Shown here: positions 1 to 6,153 of the stretch, piece by piece | Layout of the letters: each line of letters begins with the position of its first letter | Position numbering within the stretch: the first letter of the stretch is position 1 | Origin: Frondihabitans sp. | GTDB lineage: Bacteria > Actinomycetota > Actinomycetes > Actinomycetales > Microbacteriaceae | DNA: 6,433 bases | Direction of reading: 5' to 3' | NCBI GenBank assembly: GCA_025464735.1 | Contig: JAODMX010000475.1 | Coordinates: forward strand, 1-6,433 | Position numbers and translations under genes: made by a program | Notes under the pieces: generated by a model | Databases searched by the model: none | Told to the model about the DNA's origin: nothing | The model's input: the letters and a program-made list of their open reading frames with translations, nothing else

Positions 1-271
1 GGAGGACGTCTGCGGCGACGAGTTCGTCGATGATGCTCTGCTGCAGGGCCTCCTGCTCGGGGCTGGGGTGGGCACCCTCGGGGCGCAGGTGCTTCGGGAA
101 GTGGAGCGACGCGTCGCTCAGGTGCGGAAGAGCATCGCGGTGGAGGTCCCGGTGGACGACGACGTGGTCGTCGGAGAGCGACCGCCAGGTGTCGGCGAAC
201 GTCTTCGTGATGGCCCGCGATCGCGACGTATCGAGGTCGGCGGAGGAGTCGAGGTGCAGAAGGGTGGGCAT
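1..271 (-). CDS. azoR: FMN-dependent NADH-azoreductase family flavoprotein, N-terminal part (cut by window edge)
   Basis: Reading the minus strand from the ATG at 271-269 gives 90 uninterrupted codons to the window edge, beginning MPTLLHLDSSADLDTSRSRA. This matches the start of the flavodoxin-like azoreductase/quinone reductase fold. There is a first beta strand (TLLHLDSS, residues 3-10), then the Ser-rich FMN-phosphate loop (S9, S10, S16, S18). A helix with W29 follows, then a second strand ending in the typical V-x-RDL (RDL at residues 41-43). The last part, around residues 70-90 (PEQEALQQSIIDELVAADVL), resembles the E. coli AzoR helix before the third strand. Family members are about 200 residues, so over half is missing here. 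They are cytosolic FMN enzymes that pass two electrons from NAD(P)H to quinones or azo dyes. The gene is divergent from lhr. The substrate cannot be told; the family assignment is fairly secure and the symbol less so. Confidence 0.8.
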   Translation of the reverse strand, partial: MPTLLHLDSSADLDTSRSRAITKTFADTWRSLSDDHVVVHRDLHRDALPHLSDASLHFPKHLRPEGAHPSPEQEALQQSIIDELVAADVL

Positions 272-278
272 GAGTTCC

Positions 279-284
279 ACGCTA
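279..284 (-). promoter_or_regulatory. Candidate -10 element for the azoreductase gene
   Basis: On the minus strand TAGCGT fits the actinobacterial TANNNT -10 pattern. It ends 7 nt before the ATG at 271, so transcription would start at or within a base of the start codon, giving a leaderless mRNA. No convincing Shine-Dalgarno sequence lies before that ATG, which is consistent. No -35 hexamer was recognised. A six-base pattern with three fixed positions is weak evidence on its own. Confidence 0.3.
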
Positions 285-312
285 GCGCCCGGCCCCGCCG
301 ACCACAGCGCGG

Positions 313-335
313 ATGTCGGTGGCTGGGGGCAGGAT
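313..335 (+). promoter_or_regulatory. RecA-NDp (PafBC-type) DNA-damage promoter of lhr
   Basis: ATGTCGGTG at 313-321 matches the mycobacterial RecA-NDp upstream motif TTGTCRGTG at eight of nine positions, including all of TGTCRGTG. After exactly 8 nt comes CAGGAT (330-335), which keeps two of the three fixed bases of the TANNNT -10 box. This spacing is the published one for the motif. A -10 ending at 335 puts the transcript start around 341-343, just before the ATG at 345, so the mRNA would have almost no leader. In mycobacteria this promoter class is activated by PafBC after DNA damage and is independent of LexA. Use by this gene is inferred from the sequence. The -10 is imperfect. Confidence 0.6.
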
Positions 336-344
336 GTACTGCAC

Positions 345-3300
345 ATGACCGACGTCCTTGACCGTTTCTCCCCCGCGACCCGCGAGTGGTTCCGCGGGGC
401 CTTTGCACGCCCCACGCACGCCCAGGAGGGGGCCTGGGAGGCGATTTCAGCGAGGTCCAATGCTCTCGTCATCGCGCCGACCGGTTCGGGCAAGACGCTA
501 GCGTCGTTCCTCTGGTCGATCGACAAGCTGGCCGCATCGCCGCCGCCCGACGAAAAGCTCCATCGCACCCGTGTCCTCTACATCTCACCGCTCAAAGCTC
601 TCGGAGTCGACGTCGAGCGCAACCTCCGCTCCCCGCTCGTCGGCGTGACGCAAACCGCACGGCGCCTGGGCACTGCCGCCCCCGACATCACCGTCGGGGT
701 CCGCTCGGGCGACACCACGTCGGCCGACCGGCGGCTACTCGCCCGGGTTCCCCCCGACATCCTCATCACGACGCCCGAGTCGCTCTACCTGATGCTCACC
801 TCCTCGGCCCGCGAGACGCTCAAGGGTGTCGAGACCGTCATCGTCGACGAGGTGCACGCCGTCGCGTCGACCAAGCGCGGCGCTCACCTCGCGCTATCGC
901 TCGAGCGCCTCGACCTCCTGCTCGAGCAGCCCGCCCAGCGCATCGGGCTCTCGGCCACTGTGCGGCCGCCCTCCGAGGTGGCGCGCTTCCTCGGCGGCGC
1001 CGCGCCGGTCACGATCGTCGCCCCCGCGTCCGAGAAAAAGTTCGATCTCCGTGTCGTCGTCCCCGTCGACGACATGACCGAACTCGGCACGGCAGCACCG
1101 CTCGAAGGTTCCGCTGCCGGCGCTGCACCCCAGGGCTCGATCTGGCCGCACGTCGAAGAAGGCATCGTCGACCTCATCCTCGAGCACCGCTCCACGATCG
1201 TCTTCGCCAACTCGCGAAGGTTGGCCGAACGGCTCACGGCCAGACTCAACGACATCTACGTCGAGCGCACCTTCGGTCCGATCCCGCCGCTTGCCAACGA
1301 CGAAGGCGCACTGGTGACGGTCGGCGCGATCGAGAGCGCCGGATCCGTGGGAGACGACAGCGACATCGCCGCGACCCGCAGACCCCCGGGCGGCCCCCCG
1401 GCTCAGCTCATGGGCGGCTCGGGCCAGACGTCCGGCGCCGATCCGCTCCTCGCTCGCGCCCATCACGGGTCCGTCAGCAAAGACCAGCGAGCCCTGATCG
1501 AAGACGATCTCAAGAGTGGCCGACTTCGCTGCGTCGTCGCCACGTCGTCACTCGAGCTCGGTATCGACATGGGCGCCGTCGACCTCGTGATCCAGGTCGA
1601 GTCGCCCCCCTCGGTGGCAAGCGGCCTGCAGCGCGTCGGCCGAGCTGGGCACCAGGTCGGCGAGGTCTCGCGAGGCGTCCTGTTCCCCAAGCACCGCGCC
1701 GACCTCATCCACTCGGCTGTCGCTGCCGAGCGCATGGTCGCTGGGCTCATCGAAGAGCTCAGCGTGCCCGCCAATCCGCTCGATGTGCTCGCCCAGCAAA
1801 CCGTTGCGGCCGTGGCCCTCGACGTGATCGACGCCGACGAGTGGTTCGACACCGTTCGTCGCAGCGCTCCGTTCGCGACACTTCCCCGCTCCGCCTACGA
1901 CGCGACACTCGACCTCCTCAGCGGCAAGTACCCCTCCGATGAGTTCGCCGAGCTACGACCCCGAGTGGTGTGGGATCGAGTGCACGGCACTCTTACCGGC
2001 CGGCCGGGAGCACAGCGCCTCGCCGTGACGAGCGGCGGCACGATTCCCGACCGGGGTCTCTTCGGAGTCTTCATGGTCGGTGAGAAGGCCGCTCGGGTCG
2101 GCGAGCTTGACGAAGAGATGGTCTACGAGTCGCGCGTCGGCGACGTCTTCGCGCTCGGGGCGACGAGCTGGCGCATCGAAGACATCACCCACGACCGCGT
2201 CCTCGTCTCCCCCGCGTACGGGCAACCCGGCCGCGTGCCCTTCTGGAAGGGCGACGGCATCGGTCGGCCTGCCGAGCTCGGCAAGGCCATCGGTGCCTAC
2301 ACGCGCGAGCTCGCCAATTCGAACGAGGAGGAGGCGACAAGGCGCGTCGTCGCCGGCGGCCTGGACGAGCGTTCCGCCCGCAACCTCCTCGCCTTCATCC
2401 GCGAGCAGCGCGACGTCGCCGGTCACGTGCCGACCGACACGACCCTGGTCGTCGAGAGATTCCGCGACGAGCTCGGCGACTGGCGCCTCATCCTGCATTC
2501 CCCGTACGGCATGCGAGTCCATGCGCCGTGGGCCTTGGCCGTCAGCGCCCGGATCCGCGACCAGCTCGGCGTCGACGGAGCAGCGATGGCCGCGGACGAC
2601 GGCATCGTCGTGCGCATTCCCGACACCGACGCCGAACCGCCGGGCGCCGAGCTCTTCACGTTCGGGCGAGACGATCTCAGCGAGATCGTCACCGACGAGG
2701 TGGGCGGCTCGGCGCTCTTCGCCTCGCGGTTCCGCGAGTGCGCCGCCCGCGCCCTGCTTCTCCCTCGCTACAACCCCGGCCGTCGCTCGCCACTGTGGCA
2801 GCAACGGCAGCGGTCCTCGCAACTGCTCGACGTCGCCCGCAAGTACCCGCAGTTCCCGATCGTGCTGGAGGCCGTGCGCGAGGTTCTGCAAGACGTCTAC
2901 GACCTCCCCGCGCTCATGAGCCTGACCGACGACCTCGAACGACGGGTCGTCCGCGTCGTCGAGACCGAGACCGAAGTGCCCTCGCCGTTCGCGCGCTCGC
3001 TGCTCTTCGGCTACGTGGCGGCCTTCATGTACGAGGGTGACTCCCCCCTCGCCGAGCGTCGAGCCGCCGCACTGTCGCTCGACTCGACGCTACTCGCCGA
3101 GCTCCTGGGCCGAGCCGAGCTACGCGAACTCCTCGATGCCGGAGTGATTGAGCAGCACGAGCTCGAACTGCAGAGGCTCGCCCCCGACCGCCGGGCCCGA
3201 GACCTCGAAGGCGTCGTCGACCTCCTCCGGCTCCTCGGCCCGCTCTCGACCGCCGAAATCATCGAGCGGAGCTGGCTGGCCGACGAAGTGCAGGCTGCTG

Positions 3301-5078
3301 CCGCCGACGGCGAGAGCAAGGGCGCCGGAGCCGAGGCTGCCGCGGCTGCGGCCACCGGGCTCGAGACCTCGCTGGCCGATCTTGTTCGTGCCAACCGGAT
3401 CCTTCGATTCAGTCACGCCGGCATCGAACGCTGGGCCGGCATCGAAGATGCCAGCCGGCTGCGTGATGCCCTCGGCGTGAGCCTGCCGATCGGCGTGCCG
3501 TCCGCGTTTGTCGAACCAGTCGACGACCCGCTCGGCGACCTCGTCGGCCGCTACGCCCGCACCCACGCGCCGTTCGCTCCCGGCGAGGTCGCCCGGCGCC
3601 TCGGGCTCGGCACAGCCGTGGTCCTCGAGACCCTACGCCGGCTCGGAGTTCAGCGACGTGTCGTCGAGGGCGAGTTTCGGCCCGATCGGCAGGGCAGCGA
3701 GTGGTGCGATGCGGAGGTGCTGCGCCGTCTCCGGAGCCGGTCGCTCGCCGCTCTCCGCCACGAAGTCGAGCCGGTGTCGCCCGATACGCTCGGGCGATTC
3801 CTTCCCGCCTGGCAGCACGTCGCGACCGGGGCCAAGGGCTCCGGGCTGCGCGGCCTCGACGGGGTGGTGCAGGTCGTCGACCAGCTGAGCGGGGTCGCAC
3901 TGCCTGCATCGGCGTGGGAGTCACTGATACTGCCCGCCCGCATCACCGACTACTCGACCGGCATGCTTGACGAGTTGACGGCAACGGGAGAGATCATCTG
4001 GTCGGGCGCCGGAGCGCTGCCGGGCAACGACGGCTGGGTCAGTCTTCACCTGGCCGACGGCGCCCAGGTCACGCTGCCCGAACCATCCGGCGACGAGACC
4101 ACCGAGCTGCAGCGCTCGGTTCTGGCCGCTCTGGCCGGAGGTGGCGCCTACTTCTTCCGGCAGCTCGCCGACGCCGTCGGTGCGACCGACGACACCGGGC
4201 TCGTCACGGCGATCTGGGATCTCGTCTGGCAGGGCCAGATCACCAACGACACCTTCGCTCCGCTCCGCACTCAGGTCAGCGGGCGCGCGCCGCGGCCCCG
4301 CACACCGACCCGTTCTCGTGCGTCGTACCGCGGCCGCGCCCGAGCGGCCATGCCCCGGCCGGCAGGGCCACCCACGGTCGGCGGCCGGTGGTCGCTGCTC
4401 CCGTTGGCCGAGCCCGACGCCACGGTGCGCGCTGCTGCCCAGGCCGAGCTGCTCCTCGAGCGTCACGGCATCGTCACGCGGGGGGCGGTCGCCAACGAGG
4501 GGGTGCGCGGGGGCTTCTCCACGGTCTACAAGGTGTTGTCATCGTTCGAAGAAACGGGTCGCGCTCGGCGCGGCTACTTCATCGAGGGGCTCGGCGCGGC
4601 CCAGTTCGCCACCGGGCCGACTGTCGACCGGCTGCGATCGTTCAGCCGCGACGACGACCGTGAAGGAGACCAGGCGCTCCAGGAGGCAGGCCGCGGCCCC
4701 GACGTTCCCGTGGTCACCCTGGCCGCGACCGACCCCGCGAATCCCTACGGCGCCGCCCTCCCCTGGCCCGCCCTCCCCGACGACTCCCCGCGGGGGCACC
4801 GTCCCGGGCGCAAGGCGGGTGCGCTCGTCGTCCTCGTCGACGGTCGGCTCACGGTGTACGTCGAGCGCGGCGGCAAGACCACCCTGACCTTTGGCGGGCC
4901 GTCGGAGCGCGACCTTGCTGCGGCCGCAACCTCCTTGGCAACCGTTGTCCGCTCGCGCCTCGGGCGGCTCGCCGTCGAGCGCGTCGACGGCGAGTTCGTG
5001 CTCCGCACGCCCTTCGGCGACGCACTTCGTGACGCCGGGTTCGCGCCGACGCCCGCAGGCGTCCGCCTTCGCGCGTAG
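345..5078 (+). CDS. lhr: ATP-dependent DNA helicase Lhr, full length (1577 aa)
   Basis: This is a superfamily 2 DNA-dependent ATPase that moves 3' to 5' on single-stranded DNA and unwinds RNA:DNA hybrids (known for the mycobacterial protein). RecA-1 carries the Walker A motif APTGSGKT (44-51), SPLKAL (81-86), TTPES (142-146), the DEVH box (168-171) and SAT (203-205). RecA-2 carries IVFANSRR (285-292), ATSSLELGID (399-408) and QRVGRAGH (429-436). A winged helix and the Lhr-specific domain follow to about 870. W609 is the likely counterpart of the DNA-stacking Trp of M. smegmatis Lhr, judged by offset. Residues from about 870 to 1577 form the Lhr C-terminal domain, with HTH_42/AlkZ-like winged helices; E. 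coli Lhr has reported uracil-glycosylase activity here. An Arg/Pro-rich linker spans about 1312-1346. Related full-length proteins have about 1510-1540 residues. The extra length sits partly in inserts near 320-368 and 985-1004. The start at 345 gives the family-like LDRFSPATREWF and lies just after the promoter; an in-frame ATG at 270 lies upstream of it. All catalytic motifs are intact. Confidence 0.96.
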   Translation: MTDVLDRFSPATREWFRGAFARPTHAQEGAWEAISARSNALVIAPTGSGKTLASFLWSIDKLAASPPPDEKLHRTRVLYISPLKALGVDVERNLRSPLVGVTQTARRLGTAAPDITVGVRSGDTTSADRRLLARVPPDILITTPESLYLMLTSSARETLKGVETVIVDEVHAVASTKRGAHLALSLERLDLLLEQPAQRIGLSATVRPPSEVARFLGGAAPVTIVAPASEKKFDLRVVVPVDDMTELGTAAPLEGSAAGAAPQGSIWPHVEEGIVDLILEHRSTIVFANSRRLAERLTARLNDIYVERTFGPIPPLANDEGALVTVGAIESAGSVGDDSDIAATRRPPGGPPAQLMGGSGQTSGADPLLARAHHGSVSKDQRALIEDDLKSGRLRCVVATSSLELGIDMGAVDLVIQVESPPSVASGLQRVGRAGHQVGEVSRGVLFPKHRADLIHSAVAAERMVAGLIEELSVPANPLDVLAQQTVAAVALDVIDADEWFDTVRRSAPFATLPRSAYDATLDLLSGKYPSDEFAELRPRVVWDRVHGTLTGRPGAQRLAVTSGGTIPDRGLFGVFMVGEKAARVGELDEEMVYESRVGDVFALGATSWRIEDITHDRVLVSPAYGQPGRVPFWKGDGIGRPAELGKAIGAYTRELANSNEEEATRRVVAGGLDERSARNLLAFIREQRDVAGHVPTDTTLVVERFRDELGDWRLILHSPYGMRVHAPWALAVSARIRDQLGVDGAAMAADDGIVVRIPDTDAEPPGAELFTFGRDDLSEIVTDEVGGSALFASRFRECAARALLLPRYNPGRRSPLWQQRQRSSQLLDVARKYPQFPIVLEAVREVLQDVYDLPALMSLTDDLERRVVRVVETETEVPSPFARSLLFGYVAAFMYEGDSPLAERRAAALSLDSTLLAELLGRAELRELLDAGVIEQHELELQRLAPDRRARDLEGVVDLLRLLGPLSTAEIIERSWLADEVQAAAADGESKGAGAEAAAAAATGLETSLADLVRANRILRFSHAGIERWAGIEDASRLRDALGVSLPIGVPSAFVEPVDDPLGDLVGRYARTHAPFAPGEVARRLGLGTAVVLETLRRLGVQRRVVEGEFRPDRQGSEWCDAEVLRRLRSRSLAALRHEVEPVSPDTLGRFLPAWQHVATGAKGSGLRGLDGVVQVVDQLSGVALPASAWESLILPARITDYSTGMLDELTATGEIIWSGAGALPGNDGWVSLHLADGAQVTLPEPSGDETTELQRSVLAALAGGGAYFFRQLADAVGATDDTGLVTAIWDLVWQGQITNDTFAPLRTQVSGRAPRPRTPTRSRASYRGRARAAMPRPAGPPTVGGRWSLLPLAEPDATVRAAAQAELLLERHGIVTRGAVANEGVRGGFSTVYKVLSSFEETGRARRGYFIEGLGAAQFATGPTVDRLRSFSRDDDREGDQALQEAGRGPDVPVVTLAATDPANPYGAALPWPALPDDSPRGHRPGRKAGALVVLVDGRLTVYVERGGKTTLTFGGPSERDLAAAATSLATVVRSRLGRLAVERVDGEFVLRTPFGDALRDAGFAPTPAGVRLRA

Positions 5079-5128
5079 CCCGCGGCGGCGCGTAGCGGGC
5101 AGCGGCTCGCGCCCGCGGCTCGCCGCGG
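5078..5128 (+). terminator. GC-rich dyads directly after lhr, possible terminator
   Basis: Two short perfect stems follow the lhr stop codon (5076-5078). GCCCGC (5078-5083) pairs with GCGGGC (5095-5100) across 11 nt. CCGCGG (5113-5118) pairs with CCGCGG (5123-5128) across CTCG. Neither is followed by a T-run, which is common in high-G+C actinobacteria but leaves the terminator call weak. The nine bases GCGCGTAGC around the stop codon recur at 5088-5096, so part of the structure may come from a small local duplication. Confidence 0.35.
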
Positions 5129-5157
5129 TTCGCGGTCCGCGCACCACATCCGGGCAC

Positions 5158-5208
5158 GACTCCACGAATTGCAGCGCGAGCCAAACATGAGCGGCAAGTC
5201 GTGGAGTC
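5158..5208. repeat. 51-bp palindromic element, copy 1
   Basis: The ends GACTCCACGA (5158-5167) and TCGTGGAGTC (5199-5208) are perfect 10-bp inverted repeats. The stem can continue inward with mismatches through TTGC/GCAA. The copy matches copy 2 at 44 of 51 positions, counted by eye. The two extra bases AC on the left are also shared, and weaker similarity runs about 15 bp past the right end (10 of 15). The right half is much better conserved (25 of 26) than the left (19 of 25), with AAACATGAGYGGCAAG before the right arm. No target-site duplication or transposase is visible. It could be a dispersed intergenic palindrome, a MITE-like remnant or a regulatory dyad. Confidence 0.9.
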
Positions 5209-5262
5209 CTGCCACCACAACTCGCGCAAGGGCGAGCATCAGCCCGCCGAGCACAAGGGGAC

Positions 5263-5313
5263 GACTCCACGAAATGCGGACCGCGCGAAACATGAGTGGC
5301 AAGTCGTGGAGTC
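5263..5313. repeat. 51-bp palindromic element, copy 2
   Basis: This copy has the same ends as copy 1, GACTCCACGA (5263-5272) and TCGTGGAGTC (5304-5313), in the same orientation and with identical length. Its start is exactly 105 bp after that of copy 1, and it ends 50 bp before the nei start codon. The seven differences from copy 1 lie at element positions 12, 16, 18, 19, 22, 25 and 35, all inside; the arms are untouched. The left arm of this copy can also pair with the right arm of copy 1 (5199-5208), so a transcript could fold in two mutually exclusive ways. The 54 bp between the copies (5209-5262) hold only a small CTCGC/GCGAG hairpin at 5221-5236. Confidence 0.9.
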
Positions 5314-5351
5314 TTACCGCAACAACCCAGCCAGGGCACCTCGCGCACGAA

Positions 5352-5357
5352 TACGCT
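5352..5357 (+). promoter_or_regulatory. Candidate -10 element for nei (leaderless start)
   Basis: TACGCT fits TANNNT and is followed by six bases before the ATG at 5364, placing the predicted transcript start on or next to the A of the start codon. No Shine-Dalgarno sequence precedes this ATG, which agrees with a leaderless mRNA. At the spacing used by the damage motif before lhr (9-mer at 5335-5343) there is no resemblance to it, so nei is not expected to have its own copy. No -35 box was recognised. Confidence 0.35.
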
Positions 5358-5363
5358 GGTGCA

Positions 5364-6140
5364 ATGCCCGAAGGCGACACCGTCTACCGCGCCGCGAAGA
5401 AGCTCAACGCGGTGCTCGCGGGGCAGACGCTGACGAGCAGCGACTTCCGCGTCCCGGCGTTCGCGACCCTCGACCTGGGTGGCGCGATCGTCGACGACGT
5501 CGTGAGCCGTGGCAAGCACCTGCTGCACCACATCGGCGAGTTCACGCTCCACACCCACCTCAAGATGGAGGGTGCGTGGCACCTGTATCGTCACGGCACC
5601 CCGTGGCGCCGGCCGGCCTACCAGGCGCGGGTCGTGCTCGAGACAGCGGAGTGGGTGACGGTCGGCTTCGACCTCGGCATCGTCGAGCTCGTGCCGCGCG
5701 ACCAGGCCGACTCGGTCGTCGGCCACCTCGGCCCGGATCTCCTCGGGCAGGACTGGGATCCGGCCACGGCCGTTGCGAACATCGCACGCGATCCCCACCG
5801 CGCGATCGGTCTCGCCCTCCTCGACCAGCGACTGATGGCCGGCATCGGCAACGTGTATCGCAATGAGCTCTGCTTCCTGCGCGGGGTCCTGCCGACGCGC
5901 CCCGTGGGCGAGGTCCGCGAGCTGCCGAAGATGGTCGACCTCGCGCATCGTCTCCTCGTGGCGAACAAGGATCGCGTGGAGCGCACCACGACGGGCACGC
6001 TCCGCGGTGCTACCGACTGGGTGTACGACCGGGCCGGGCGTCCGTGCCGGAGGTGCGGGGCCCGGATCCTGCGCGGAACCCTCGGCGAGTCAGAGCTCGA
6101 GCTCCGCGACACCTTCTGGTGCCCGCGCTGCCAGACCTAG
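5364..6140 (+). CDS. nei: Endonuclease VIII / Nei2-type DNA glycosylase-AP lyase
   Basis: This 258-residue protein belongs to the Fpg/Nei family, which excises oxidised pyrimidines and then cleaves the abasic strand through a Schiff base on the N-terminal proline. The start MPEGDTVYRA gives the nucleophile P2 (after Met removal) and catalytic E3. K51 in SRGKHLL is the conserved phosphate-binding/catalytic Lys. The helix-two-turn-helix lies at about 152-170, with LMAGIGNVY at 158-166. The C-terminal zinc finger has C228, C231, C253 and C256, with R248 in the DNA-contacting hairpin (RDTFWCPRC). The length and wording (HLGPDLL, LDQRLMAGIGNVYRNELCF) match mycobacterial Nei2. The frame stays open upstream to 5169, but Pro2 chemistry fixes the start at 5364. 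It lies after lhr as in M. tuberculosis, although here a 285-bp repeat-bearing gap separates them. The protein looks complete and active. Confidence 0.96.
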   Translation: MPEGDTVYRAAKKLNAVLAGQTLTSSDFRVPAFATLDLGGAIVDDVVSRGKHLLHHIGEFTLHTHLKMEGAWHLYRHGTPWRRPAYQARVVLETAEWVTVGFDLGIVELVPRDQADSVVGHLGPDLLGQDWDPATAVANIARDPHRAIGLALLDQRLMAGIGNVYRNELCFLRGVLPTRPVGEVRELPKMVDLAHRLLVANKDRVERTTTGTLRGATDWVYDRAGRPCRRCGARILRGTLGESELELRDTFWCPRCQT

Positions 6141-6153
6141 GGCGACCCCGGGC

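Noticed and set aside
271..281. GAGTTCCACGC near the flavoprotein start as a third copy of the repeat arm
   Set aside because: It matches GACTCCACGA only loosely, has no partner arm, and nothing of the conserved interior is present.
30..344. Upstream extension of the lhr reading frame by 105 codons
   Set aside because: It overlaps the flavoprotein gene on the other strand and reads as Arg/Ser/Trp-rich shadow sequence. The family-like N-terminus begins at 345, directly after the predicted promoter.
386..1942. 518-codon plus-strand frame inside lhr
   Set aside because: The product is dominated by Arg, Pro and Ala as expected of an out-of-frame reading of GC-rich coding DNA, and it lies wholly within the lhr helicase core.
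5158..5313. Repeats as a CRISPR array, an integron attC site or an insertion sequence
   Set aside because: Only two diverged units are present, with a 54-bp spacer between them. No GTTRRRY core sites, transposase frame or target duplications are visible, and no cas genes are nearby.
5169..5363. Separate small gene starting at ATG 5187 (MSGKSWS)
   Set aside because: It has no stop before nei, no convincing ribosome-binding site, and a composition consistent with translated repeats. It is treated as a fortuitous in-frame extension.
4539..5948. Long minus-strand open frame (469 codons) across the lhr end, spacer and nei
   Set aside because: It is antisense to two well-supported genes and has no recognisable family. 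High G+C makes long opposite-strand frames common. Its middle simply translates the palindromic repeats.
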